Shown: positions 25,392-33,873 of the stretch, in pieces
Layout of the letters: each line of letters begins with the position of its first letter
Numbering within the stretch: the first letter of the stretch is position 1
Assembly (NCBI GenBank): GCA_022841705.1
Contig: JALHQZ010000001.1
Location: 1,054,001-1,118,000 of the forward strand
Direction of reading: 5' to 3'
From: Pirellulales bacterium
GTDB taxonomy: Bacteria; Planctomycetota; Planctomycetia; Pirellulales; Lacipirellulaceae
Length of the DNA stretch: 64,000 bases
Notes under the pieces: generated by a model
Told to the model about the DNA's origin: nothing
The model's database searches: none
Seen by the model: the letters and a program-made list of their open reading frames with translations, nothing else
Translations under genes and position numbers: made by a program

Positions 25392-26342
25392 TCACACCTT
25401 CTCCTGCAAATTGGAGCCGAGGATGCCGGACGGGCGAATGAGCAGAATCGCGATTAAGAGCGCGAAGACGTACACATCGCGGTAGTTGGTCGAAATATAG
25501 AACGAACCGAACTGTTCGACGAACGCGATCACGAACCCGCCGAGCACCGCGCCGCGAACGTTGCCGATGCCGCCGATGACCGCCGCGATGAACGCCTTCA
25601 GGCCCAGCAGCACCCACGCGGCGTGCGCCGGTTGCTGAAGGCTGGGGTACTTCATTGCGTACAAGAAACCGGCGGCGCCGGCGAGCATCGAGCCCAGGAC
25701 GAACGTTATCGACACCACGCGGTCGACCGGGATGCCCATCAGCGACGCCGTTTCACCGCTGAAACTGACCGCTCGCATGGCGGCGCCGAGTTTGGTGCGA
25801 AACACGATGTATTGCAGCGCGAGCATCAGTACGGCCGCGGTGACGAAGATGGTCACGTCGACCAGCCCAATCACCACGCTTTGGCCGCCGCCGAACGAGA
25901 GCCGCGTAAGCTCCGTATTCGGCAACAGTTGCGGCATCTTCTGCGGGCTGGCGCCGAACACCTGTTGCAATTGGCCAACGTTTTGCAAGAAGAGCGACAC
26001 GCCGATCGCCGTGATCAGTACGTTCAGCCGGGGCGCATTGCGGAGCGGTTTGTACGCGAGCCGTTCAATGATAAACCCAATGGCGCCGCAGGCTGCCATC
26101 GCCGCGATGAGAATCCCGCCGCCGACCCACCACGGCGCCGTCTCGCCGGGCGCCAGCTCCAAACTCGGGAGCACCTTGCGCGCGAGCGTGAAACTGAGCC
26201 ACGCGCCGAGCACCACGATATCGCTGTGGGCGAAGTTGATGAACTTCAGCACGCCGTAGACCATCGTGTACCCGAGCGCGATGAGCGCGTAGAGCGCACC
26301 GATCGCGAGCGCGGTGACGAGGGTCTGAACAAAATCAGTCAT
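25392..26342 (-). CDS. livH: Branched-chain amino-acid ABC transporter permease LivH
   Basis: A 316-residue permease. The start MTDFVQTLVTALAIGALYAL and the block VYGVLKFINFAHSDIVVLGAW are diagnostic of LivH, as is AVIGGIGNVRGAVLGGFVIAF near the end. It forms the membrane channel with LivM. The 112-nt gap to livK contains an inverted repeat. Confidence 0.94.
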   Translation of the reverse strand: MTDFVQTLVTALAIGALYALIALGYTMVYGVLKFINFAHSDIVVLGAWLSFTLARKVLPSLELAPGETAPWWVGGGILIAAMAACGAIGFIIERLAYKPLRNAPRLNVLITAIGVSLFLQNVGQLQQVFGASPQKMPQLLPNTELTRLSFGGGQSVVIGLVDVTIFVTAAVLMLALQYIVFRTKLGAAMRAVSFSGETASLMGIPVDRVVSITFVLGSMLAGAAGFLYAMKYPSLQQPAHAAWVLLGLKAFIAAVIGGIGNVRGAVLGGFVIAFVEQFGSFYISTNYRDVYVFALLIAILLIRPSGILGSNLQEKV

Positions 26343-26363
26343 TTCGGGAGGGATGTGGGAATT

Positions 26364-26449
26364 GGGATTTGGGATTTAGAGGGAAAAAGCCTATCAACCC
26401 AAACTACGTACGTTCTCGAAGTGCCACATCCTTCCGAATCCCAAATCCC
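26364..26449. repeat. Inverted repeat between livK and livH
   Basis: GGGATTTGGGATT (26364-26376) is matched by AATCCCAAATCCC (26437-26449), a perfect 13-bp pair with partial extension on both sides. In an operon gap it could reduce transcription into livH relative to livK, a common way of making more binding protein than permease. Confidence 0.65.
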
Positions 26450-26454
26450 ACACC

Positions 26455-27606
26455 CTAATTCTCTTCCGGTTGGATCGTCGTCACATAGTGCGGCGTGCCG
26501 GCTTTCATTTCCAGGATAACGGCGGGTTTGACGGCGTTGCGGTCGGCGTCGATGGAAATGTTGCCGGTGACGCCATCATACCCTTTGGTGGCGGCCAGTT
26601 CCGTGGCGATCTTGGCGCCGTCGGTGCTCTCCGCGCGGTCGATTGCTTGGCACAGGATGATCGCCGCATCGTAGCCAAGGGCGGCGAGGCCGTCGGGGAT
26701 TTCGCCGAACTTCGCTTGGTACTTCTTCAGAAAATCCTGCACCTTGGGGTTGGGATCTTCGTGCGAATAGTGGTTCGAGTAGAAGCAGCCGTCGATTGCC
26801 TCGCCGCCGATTTCGCCCAGCTTCGACGAGTCCCAACCGTCGCCGCCGAGTAGCGGTACGCTCAACCCGAGCTTGCGGGCCTGAATGGCGATGGCGCCGA
26901 CATCCGTGTAGTAGCCTGGCACGAACACGACTTGGGGATTTGCGGCGCGGATGGCGGTCAGTTGGGCGGAGAAGTCTTGATCGCCGGCTTGGTAGGTTTG
27001 TTTCGTAATCACTTTGCCGCCGAGTGTGACGAACGCCTTCTCAAACTCTTCTTGCAGACCCACTGCATAGGCCGACGACTGGTCATAGAAAATGGCGGCC
27101 GTGTCAGCCTTAATCTTCTCGCTCTCGCGAGCGAACTTCGCGCACACAACGCCTTGGAACAGATCGGTCCAGCAAACTCGGAAGATTTTATCGCCAATCT
27201 TCGTCACCTTCGGATTGGTCGAGGAAGGGCTGACCATCGGCACCCCCGCCTCTTGGCAAATCGGAGCGGCCGCCAAGGACAAACTGGAGGCAACTTCGCC
27301 AATGACCGCTTTCACTCCATCTCGGGATACGAGGCGTGTTACCGCAGCTCCCGCTTCACGGGACTCCCCCTTATCGTCGTAAGTGATGACCTTCACCTGC
27401 TTGCCATCGACCCCGCCGGCGGCGTTGATCTCTTCGACAGCCAGCTGAATGCCGTTCTCTGTCGATTGGCCAAACGTCGCTTCGGAGCCGGTTAGCGAGG
27501 CGTAGTGGCCGAGGAGAAGTTCGGTCTCGGGGTTGGTGGAAGCGGAATTGCAGCCAGCCGTGGCGATGAGGGCCACCGCAATAAAATAACGAACCGAGCG
27601 ATGCAT
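26455..27606 (-). CDS. livK: Branched-chain amino-acid ABC transporter substrate-binding lipoprotein
   Basis: A 383-residue family-1 periplasmic binding protein. The N-terminus has a signal peptide and a lipobox-like LIATAGC with C19, so it should be tethered by lipid. The mature part has the LivJ/LivK blocks HYASLTGSEATFGQSTENGIQLAVEEINAAGG and SSTNPKVT. It is the first gene of the liv operon and delivers the ligand to LivH/LivM. The family also binds amides, urea or other amino acids, so leucine/isoleucine/valine is the default rather than a proven substrate. Confidence 0.92.
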   Translation of the reverse strand: MHRSVRYFIAVALIATAGCNSASTNPETELLLGHYASLTGSEATFGQSTENGIQLAVEEINAAGGVDGKQVKVITYDDKGESREAGAAVTRLVSRDGVKAVIGEVASSLSLAAAPICQEAGVPMVSPSSTNPKVTKIGDKIFRVCWTDLFQGVVCAKFARESEKIKADTAAIFYDQSSAYAVGLQEEFEKAFVTLGGKVITKQTYQAGDQDFSAQLTAIRAANPQVVFVPGYYTDVGAIAIQARKLGLSVPLLGGDGWDSSKLGEIGGEAIDGCFYSNHYSHEDPNPKVQDFLKKYQAKFGEIPDGLAALGYDAAIILCQAIDRAESTDGAKIATELAATKGYDGVTGNISIDADRNAVKPAVILEMKAGTPHYVTTIQPEEN

Positions 27607-27701
27607 ACGCGTCCTTCAAACCGACGGGCCGATTGACTTAAGTTCTAACGGCGCAGCGAGTTGGGCCGTTCAGCTTGGCTGATTGTAGCAGACGGAAGAG
27701 G

Positions 27702-27731
27702 CTGTAGGAGGCCTCTCCGAGGCCGATTTCG
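27702..27731. repeat. Solitary copy of the 9896-type REP arm
   Basis: These 30 bases, starting CTGTAGGAGGCCTCTCC, are identical to 9897-9926, but no partner arm follows. It is a single GTAG-headed hairpin unit between livK and dusB. Confidence 0.8.
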
Positions 27732-27779
27732 GCGGCAATTCGCACCTGGGCGCGAGCGCGCTCCGCAACGGTGTCTCGG

Positions 27780-28802
27780 CTAGACCGGGGCCAACGCGGG
27801 TTCGTCGCGGGGGAAGTAGCGCTCGACCACTTCATAAAACGCGGCGGGGGATTCGACAGTCGCGACGTACTTGCGGAACTCGCGAGCGCCGGGGCGGCCT
27901 TGGGCGTAACAGCAGGCGTATTTGCGCATCAGGACGCTCGACTTTTCTGCCCCGAAGCGGGTCAGCACCAAGCGGAAGTGGTGCAGCATCAGTTCGCGCT
28001 CCTCGGCCAGTGTGGGGTCGGGGGGGATGGGTTCGCCACGCAGCGCGGCGGCGCACTGTTTGAAAAGCCAAGGTTTGTTAAGGCTGGCGCGGGCGATCAT
28101 CACGCCGTCAATGTCGTAACGGGCGAAGGCGTCGAGCACTTTTTGGGGAGAATCGAGATCGCCGTTGCCGATGAGCGGAATTTCTTTCAAGTGCGGCTTA
28201 ATGGCGCTGATGCGGTCCCAATCGGCGCTGCCGCGGAACATGTCGGCCGCCGTGCGGCCGTGGACGGTGAGCGCCGCGGCGCCGGCACCTTCCACCACCT
28301 GGGCGATGTCGTTAGCGTTGATTTTGTCACGCGAGCAGCCCAGGCGTATTTTGGCGGTGACCGGGGTGGGGGCACAGGCCGCCACCACGCGCTCGATGAT
28401 CTGGCCCATGCGGTCCGGATAACTGAGCAGGTATGAACCGCTGTGCGCTTTCTGAGTGACTTGCCGCACGGGACATCCGAAGTTGATATCGACCACGCTC
28501 ACTTTGTACTCATGCGCGAGCCGGGCGCCGACTTTGGCAAGCGTCTCCGGCTCGTTATCCCAAATCTGCACGGCCAGCGGCCGAGCTTCTTCGGCGACAC
28601 CCCACAACCGATCGGGATGCTCGGCTTCGTGTTCGTCGAGCCACACGAACCCGCGGGCGTTGACCATCTCGGTTGCCAGGAGCCCGGCGCCACCGAACTC
28701 GCGCACCATTTGCCGAAACGCGTAGTTGGTGTACCCCGCCATCGGCGCCTGAAGGATCGGCGGATCAACGACGAGGTCGCCGATGTGAAGTGGGGGACGC
28801 AC
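27780..28802 (-). CDS. dusB: tRNA-dihydrouridine synthase
   Basis: A 340-residue flavoenzyme that reduces uridines in the tRNA D-loop. Family blocks are LQAPMAGYTNYAFRQM, DINFGCPVRQVTQKAHSGSYLL (catalytic cysteine in NFGCP), VHGRTAADMF and IGNGDLDSP (FMN phosphate site). Length and motifs fit the DusB group, though the exact subgroup is less sure than the family. The start is GTG at 28802. The gene lies upstream of livK on the same strand, 173 nt away. Confidence 0.93.
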   Translation of the reverse strand: MRPPLHIGDLVVDPPILQAPMAGYTNYAFRQMVREFGGAGLLATEMVNARGFVWLDEHEAEHPDRLWGVAEEARPLAVQIWDNEPETLAKVGARLAHEYKVSVVDINFGCPVRQVTQKAHSGSYLLSYPDRMGQIIERVVAACAPTPVTAKIRLGCSRDKINANDIAQVVEGAGAAALTVHGRTAADMFRGSADWDRISAIKPHLKEIPLIGNGDLDSPQKVLDAFARYDIDGVMIARASLNKPWLFKQCAAALRGEPIPPDPTLAEERELMLHHFRLVLTRFGAEKSSVLMRKYACCYAQGRPGAREFRKYVATVESPAAFYEVVERYFPRDEPALAPV

Positions 28803-28845
28803 GGGGAGTGGCTGTTGGCAATTGGTTGTTAGCGATTGGCGGCGT

Positions 28846-28871
28846 TTAGCCGCGACGCGATAGCGGAGCGC
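28846..28871. repeat. Dispersed 26-bp repeat (copy 3, reverse orientation)
   Basis: Exact reverse complement of the 26-mer at 15151-15176. It lies between dusB and the inverted repeat at 28902. Confidence 0.75.
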
Positions 28872-28901
28872 GCTGCGGCTATTGTATCCAATGGCCCGCC
28901 C

Positions 28902-29009
28902 GTGGGGCAGACTTTCTAGTCTGCCATGAGCCCGGCGCCGACGCGACCTGGGTCACAGGTGACGGAGAATGGGTTTTCGGCGCCCGGCAGACGAGAAAGT
29001 CTGCCCCAC
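28902..29009. repeat. 24-bp inverted repeat adjoining a stop codon
   Basis: Arms 28902-28925 and 28986-29009 match at 23 of 24 bases. Each arm folds as GGCAGACT-TTCT-AGTCTGCC or close to it. The outer 18-mer GTGGGGCAGACTTTCTAG is identical to the 3' end of the ABC exporter gene at 1217-1234. The right arm shares a base with the stop codon of the gene ending at 29009. Confidence 0.8.
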
Positions 29010-30424
29010 TAGCGCACGCCCGAGGTGCCGTAGCGACTGTAGGGGTCCGAAGAATTTTGGGTGGCGCTGCCCCAGGTGAGATTGCCGCTCGTGGCGCCGA
29101 CGCGGGTGGCGGTCGCGACGCCGCCGGGGCGTTCGACGAGCATCGCGACCAGGCGATTGACTTCTACCTTGTCGGGCCGAGAAAGCTGTGTGTAGCGGTT
29201 GATGCGGCGATTATAATCTTTCACCAATTGGACGAAGGCGCGGCGATTGAGGGCCAAGAGTTCCAGCGAGCGCACAACGCCATCGGTGGTGACTTGCGGA
29301 TCGCGTTCGACGCGGCCAAGCCACTCGGTGCTGCGCAGCACGGAGTTGGCGGCGGCGTTCATTTCGGAATATCGGCTGGGGATCAACCGCACGAGTTGGT
29401 CCGCTTCAGCCGATGCGCGGCCTTGGAAGATTTCTTGGTGCTTGGTGTTGTAGGCGCCGCAGAAGGGCATGTCGCTCGGCAGCGGGCGGACGGCGCCACC
29501 CATGTAGCTCGCCAAGCGATACTGAGCGGCGAGCGATGCGGTGCGGGCCGTGTCGATCCGGGTGCGAAGTTCACCGCCGGCTTGTTGGAGAGCGCCGTTG
29601 AATGCGGGAACCTTGGTGGCGAGCGTGTTGAGTTCACCCGCTTCACGCAGGCTGAGATAGTAGTCGGCGAGCGAAGCGCACAGGTCCCAGTAGGCATCGA
29701 CGATGGCGCCTTGCTCCGCACGGTCTGTGCCGTAGGCGACCGCTTGGGCGAGACTCGTGGGGTTGCCTTGCACTTCGGAGTTGCTCGGGGGGACGAGCAT
29801 TTTTTCGATCATCGACTGGGCCGTCATCCCGCCGGTAGTTTGCCCACCGACAGCTTGTGCCGACATCGGCAGATTACGCGGCTGGATGCTCCCACCCGGC
29901 GCTGGCGCCGTGTACTGCTGAGAATTGAAAGTTGGCGCCGGGGGCGAAGAGCCGATGGGAGCTATGCCGATCGGTGGCGTGTTTGAAGTCACTGGCTGGC
30001 CGAAGGGCGCCACGGTGTTGCGTGGAGGCTGGGGCGATGCTGTCGCTGGCTGACTACCGAGTCCATTATTCTGCGGACCGGGCTCCGAAAGCGGCCGCGA
30101 ACCGGACTGGCCGATGGGCGCATTGGTGAGCGGTGTGCCAGGCCGAGCGGTTGACGGGGAGAGCGGTTGCGCGGCTCCGGTGTTGCCGCCGAATGGCCGA
30201 GGGGCCGGCGGTAAATCGAATGCCTCCTGCGCGCGATTGGTCGAGGGGGCTGCTGCGGCCGGGGCTGGTGAACCGCTGCCATAGCGCGGGGCAGAGCTCG
30301 GCGGCGCAGCCGACGTTGGAGCGGGAGGCATTGTCAGCGGTGGAGTCGCGCCATAGCGATCATCCGCTGCGGTGGCGACCGTCGCAAACGCCAGCAACAT
30401 GAACCCGAAGAATATGTGCCGCAT
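29009..30424 (-). CDS. Secreted proline/alanine-rich protein of unknown function
   Basis: A 471-residue protein, family not recognised. A signal peptide (1-19, ending ATVATA) is followed by about 190 residues rich in Pro, Ala, Ser, Gly and Gln, likely disordered and perhaps wall-spanning. The C-terminal 250 residues look helical (YWDLCASLADYYLSLREAGELN, LRSTEWLGRVERDPQ) and have a few cysteines. It may be a structural or scaffold protein of the planctomycete envelope. The stop touches an inverted repeat. Confidence 0.75.
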   Translation of the reverse strand: MRHIFFGFMLLAFATVATAADDRYGATPPLTMPPAPTSAAPPSSAPRYGSGSPAPAAAAPSTNRAQEAFDLPPAPRPFGGNTGAAQPLSPSTARPGTPLTNAPIGQSGSRPLSEPGPQNNGLGSQPATASPQPPRNTVAPFGQPVTSNTPPIGIAPIGSSPPAPTFNSQQYTAPAPGGSIQPRNLPMSAQAVGGQTTGGMTAQSMIEKMLVPPSNSEVQGNPTSLAQAVAYGTDRAEQGAIVDAYWDLCASLADYYLSLREAGELNTLATKVPAFNGALQQAGGELRTRIDTARTASLAAQYRLASYMGGAVRPLPSDMPFCGAYNTKHQEIFQGRASAEADQLVRLIPSRYSEMNAAANSVLRSTEWLGRVERDPQVTTDGVVRSLELLALNRRAFVQLVKDYNRRINRYTQLSRPDKVEVNRLVAMLVERPGGVATATRVGATSGNLTWGSATQNSSDPYSRYGTSGVR

Positions 30425-30578
30425 CGTACCCTCCCCAACGCGGAAATCCCTTGCCGCGGCCAGTGCCTGTAGTGGTAGCGAGTGGAGAATCGCAGGTGGG
30501 GGGAAACCGCGTCAAGAGCAATTTTGACGGCCGGCCGCGGCGAAAAAGGCCCCCGACGCCCGTCGCTAGAAGTGGCGC

Positions 30579-31079
30579 TCAATCGACCAGCCTCTTCACC
30601 CCCAGAGATTTCGCGCGGAGTTGAATGCCCGACTCGACCTGCTCGTACAGCTCAAGGGGGAGTTGAGCCAGTTGATTTCGCCAAAGAACGTCCACCGGTT
30701 GCCCTGCTGCTTGAAGTGCCTTCAGCCCATACAGTAGGGCTCCCATCGAATGGTCGGCGGCGTGGGCGGTCGCGACCGCTTGGCCGCACGCCCGGGCAGC
30801 CGCGATCGCTGCGCCGTTTGGCTGGGGTTGGGCTGCTGCCGCACGGGCAGCAGCGTGTGCGGCAAGCGAGGCTCGCATGGCGATTCCGGTTTTCACTTCG
30901 CCGTTGGCCCAGGCTCGGGCGACGTCGATCGCGTGCTGAGGCCGATTATCGTTGCAAGCGGCAGTGAAGAGGGGCAGAACCGCTTCCGCGCAGTCGGCCG
31001 CCCAGCGCGCGAGTAACTGATGGTTCGCCGGCGACAGCGGGCCGCCCCGGTGCGCGGCAACGAATCGGCGATCACGCAT
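30579..31079 (-). CDS. Imm5-like putative immunity protein
   Basis: A 166-residue, alanine-rich, helical cytoplasmic protein. The start MRDRRFVAAHRGGPLSPANH, the block LLARWAADCAEAVLPLF and RAWANGEVKTGIAM match proteins commonly annotated as putative immunity protein (Imm5-like). That annotation comes from proximity to polymorphic toxins in other genomes. No toxin or secretion gene lies next to it here, so the immunity role is unproven. The ATG at 31079 opens the conserved part; the upstream open frame overlaps the next gene in a wrong frame. Confidence 0.7.
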   Translation of the reverse strand: MRDRRFVAAHRGGPLSPANHQLLARWAADCAEAVLPLFTAACNDNRPQHAIDVARAWANGEVKTGIAMRASLAAHAAARAAAAQPQPNGAAIAAARACGQAVATAHAADHSMGALLYGLKALQAAGQPVDVLWRNQLAQLPLELYEQVESGIQLRAKSLGVKRLVD

Positions 31080-31116
31080 TGGCGAAGGTACTTTTCTTGG
31101 GAAGAACGACCAACGG

Positions 31117-32349
31117 CTAGTCGAGTAGCTTCTTGACTTCGGCCGATTCCAACTGCTCGACCGCGGCCGGCAGTTCGGGCCGGGCAGCGTCTCGTTTGCC
31201 GCGGCCTTCCCGCAGTCGGGCGGCAACATCCTTCAAGATTTCGGGCGCCTGTTCCTCCCACGCTTTGGTTCGGATCTCAGCCGACATCGGTTCCAGGGGG
31301 CGAACGATCCGGAAGCCCACGCCGGTGGCGGGCGCCGAGGTGTACCACCACGGGCTGAGCGGTACGTTCGGGTCGTCGAGTTTCCAACTTTCATCCGTCC
31401 CCTTATCGTCAATGCTCAAAAGTCGGCCGGCGATGGTGCACTCTTCGGCCGTAACGTCGAAGTAGCCCCCTTTGGCGACCCGGGAAGAGCGTGTGGTCGG
31501 CCAGATAACCGCTTCGGAGCTCCTGAGTTTTTTACCCGCAAGTTTGGCGCGATCGGCGGGCGCGGCTGCATCGAGCACGAACTCGGCGACGTTGCCGAGC
31601 AGGTCGTGCAAACCGAACGCGTTCGGCTTTTTTGTGCCGACGGGCTGGGCAGCGTAATCGGAGTTTTCGTCGAACCAAACTTGATCGGCGAATTCTTCGC
31701 CGGTCGGTCCTTCACCACCACCAGCGGCGGCGTGTTGCCATTCGGCTTCGGAGGGCAAGCGGAAGTCCGCGCCGATGATCCTGCTGAGCCATTTGGTGTA
31801 CTGTTTGGCAGCGTAGGGGGTCATCGTTACTGCGGGGAGTTCGGGTTCTTCGCCTGATTCGTAGGTCGCGTCCGCTTCGTAGAGCGCGGTGGGAGCGGTC
31901 ACAGCATCGACTTCATTCGGTGCGGCGGAGACGACCGTCGCCAGTTCCTTCGCCGTGACGAGCGCTTCGTCGACCTTCTCTGCGTCCGCTTCACGCGCCG
32001 TCCGCAGAATTTGAATGCGGGCGAAGGCCATGTTGAGGTCCATGAACCGCCAGTATTCGGCCCAACTCACCTCGCACGCGCCCATCCAGAACGGATCGAC
32101 GGCCACTTCGTACGAACCTTTGTCGGGATCGTCCGGATCGACCAGCATCGTGACCGTTCCGCCGGGGACGGGGATCATCCGGAAGGTGACGTCCGATTCT
32201 GGCAGCGTGACTTCGTACGCCGTCATGAAGCCGCCGGGTATGGCAACGCTGGGGCCCTCGGCCGGTTTTTCGGTCGCGATGCCAAGCTGAGCCGCAGACG
32301 CAATGGTTGTGAAACCTATCGAAAGCAAGAAGCCGAATAGCCGTTGCAT
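31117..32349 (-). CDS. Secreted SUMF1/FGE-fold protein
   Basis: A 410-residue protein with a signal peptide (1-19, ending TIASA). The formylglycine-generating-enzyme fold is visible from about residue 60: FRMIPVPGGTVTML, VDPFWMGACEVSWAEYWRFM, LPSEAEWQHAAAGG, NAFGLHDLLGNVAEFV, VAKGGYFDV and GVGFRIVRPLE. True FGE uses two active-site cysteines near the C-terminus; here I see one cysteine (EECTIAG) in that region, so sulfatase maturation is doubtful. Many planctomycete members act in carbohydrate or signalling contexts instead. Maf lies 62 nt upstream on the same strand. Confidence 0.85.
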   Translation of the reverse strand: MQRLFGFLLSIGFTTIASAAQLGIATEKPAEGPSVAIPGGFMTAYEVTLPESDVTFRMIPVPGGTVTMLVDPDDPDKGSYEVAVDPFWMGACEVSWAEYWRFMDLNMAFARIQILRTAREADAEKVDEALVTAKELATVVSAAPNEVDAVTAPTALYEADATYESGEEPELPAVTMTPYAAKQYTKWLSRIIGADFRLPSEAEWQHAAAGGGEGPTGEEFADQVWFDENSDYAAQPVGTKKPNAFGLHDLLGNVAEFVLDAAAPADRAKLAGKKLRSSEAVIWPTTRSSRVAKGGYFDVTAEECTIAGRLLSIDDKGTDESWKLDDPNVPLSPWWYTSAPATGVGFRIVRPLEPMSAEIRTKAWEEQAPEILKDVAARLREGRGKRDAARPELPAAVEQLESAEVKKLLD

Positions 32350-32411
32350 TGTTTGCGTGGTCCTACTGGTCGCGAAGTTACGGAGAGGGCGAATCGCCAT
32401 TATCGTCCGAA

Positions 32412-33014
32412 TCAGCGAGCGGGGAAACACCCAAAATCGGCGAGGAGGGGAACGACTCGCTCCATCGGCAGGCCCACGACGTTTGATTCGCTTCCCGCGG
32501 AAATCTGCACGAAATCGAGCCCTTCCTGGTAGCCAAAGGCGCCCGCTTTTCCGGCCCAGCGGCCGGACGCAAGATACTCGGCGAGCCATACTTCCGAAAG
32601 ATCGGCCATTTCCAGTTCCGTGCTGACGACCTCGGCCTGGCTCCGCACGATGGTGCCCGATTCCACTTCGAGCAGGCAAGCGCCAGTGAGCACGCGATGC
32701 ACGCGGCCACTGAGTGCGAGCAGAATCTCCCGGGCGTGCTGGGCATCGCGCGGTTTACCGAGGATTTGGCCGTCGCACTCAGCGACAGTGTCGGCGCCAA
32801 GCACGAGCAATCGCCCGCTGCGGTTCGTCAGTTGATCGGCCACGTCCCGCGCTTTAGCGATGGCTAGTTCATCGACGAGCTCCGCGGCTTCGCGGCCGGC
32901 GGTTTCGTCGTGTTCGGCGCCGTCGCGCGGGGGGATCACCTCGAACAGGAAGCCAGCTGCAGTGAGTAACTCTCGGCGGCGCTGGGAGGAACTCGCTAGA
33001 ATCAGGGTTGTCAT
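32412..33014 (-). CDS. maf: Maf-family nucleoside triphosphate pyrophosphatase
   Basis: A 200-residue cytoplasmic house-cleaning enzyme that hydrolyses non-canonical or excess nucleotides such as dTTP and UTP. Diagnostic blocks are LILASSSQRRRELL at the N-terminus, VLGADTVAECDGQILGKPRD with the catalytic Asp, and GKAGAFGYQEG near the end. A GTG one codon upstream (33017) is an alternative start. It is divergent from the RluA-type gene, 75 nt apart. Confidence 0.93.
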   Translation of the reverse strand: MTTLILASSSQRRRELLTAAGFLFEVIPPRDGAEHDETAGREAAELVDELAIAKARDVADQLTNRSGRLLVLGADTVAECDGQILGKPRDAQHAREILLALSGRVHRVLTGACLLEVESGTIVRSQAEVVSTELEMADLSEVWLAEYLASGRWAGKAGAFGYQEGLDFVQISAGSESNVVGLPMERVVPLLADFGCFPAR

Positions 33015-33089
33015 CACGGACGACGGGCATCTCAGCCTGTCAATAGTTCAAAGTAGGCGCGACCGGCTAAGAAGCCCGTCGTTTATGTT

Positions 33090-33779
33090 GTGCGTATCCT
33101 GTACGAAGATAATCACCTGCTGGCGGTAGAAAAACCACCCGGGCTGCCGACTATGGGGACCGAACGCGGCACGGAGACGCTGCTCGATCGCGCGAAGGCG
33201 TACATCGCCGCCAAGTACCAGAAGCCGGGCAATGTGTATTTGGGGATCGTGAGTCGACTCGACGCGCCGGTGACCGGCATCGTGTTGATGGCCCGCACTA
33301 GCAAGGCGGCGGCACGGCTGACCGAAGCGTTTCGAACCCGCGTGGTCGAGAAGACCTATTTGGCGATTGTCGAGGGCCAGCCGCCGGAAGAGGACGACAC
33401 GATTCAACACTTTCTCCGCCACGATGAGCGGCATCGCAAAGTGCATGTCACCAGCGCGGGGGCCGAAGGCGCGCAGCTAGCCGTGCTCTCCTACAAGCTG
33501 CAGGGTAGTTCCGCTGGTTTGTCGCTCTTGGAGGTGAAACTGCAGACCGGCCGCAAGCACCAGATTCGCGTGCAACTGGCGAAGCTCGGCTGCCCCGTCC
33601 TGGGTGACCAGAAGTACGGGGCCCGGCAGAAGTTCTCGGCGGGCATCGCGCTCCATGCGTGGCGATTGGCGCTCGAGCATCCGGTGCAGCACACGCCACT
33701 CTCCCTGGAGTGTACCCCCCCCGCGAGTTGGCGCGCCACCGGCGTGGCAAAGCTGCTGCCGAAGGTGCAAGACGTTTGA
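33090..33779 (+). CDS. RluA/RluD-family pseudouridine synthase
   Basis: A 229-residue enzyme that isomerises uridine in rRNA or tRNA. The catalytic aspartate is D58 in VSRLDAPVTGIVL. Other blocks are EKPPGLPTM and LQTGRKHQIRVQLAKLGCPVLGD. There is no S4 RNA-binding domain, so it belongs to the short RluA-like type; the target base cannot be assigned. The start is GTG 33090; an ATG at 33085 is out of frame. Confidence 0.92.
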   Translation: MRILYEDNHLLAVEKPPGLPTMGTERGTETLLDRAKAYIAAKYQKPGNVYLGIVSRLDAPVTGIVLMARTSKAAARLTEAFRTRVVEKTYLAIVEGQPPEEDDTIQHFLRHDERHRKVHVTSAGAEGAQLAVLSYKLQGSSAGLSLLEVKLQTGRKHQIRVQLAKLGCPVLGDQKYGARQKFSAGIALHAWRLALEHPVQHTPLSLECTPPASWRATGVAKLLPKVQDV

Positions 33780-33873
33780 CACCGATGCGCTCGGCCAGCT
33801 ACAGTGAATCGCGGGTGGACCGCTGCGGAACAGGGCGCCACCGGATGATTTCTGGGCGATCTTGAGGCGACTC

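Noticed and set aside
31117..32349. Considered a true formylglycine-generating enzyme
   Set aside because: The fold is present but the two catalytic cysteines are not both seen, and no sulfatase gene is adjacent.
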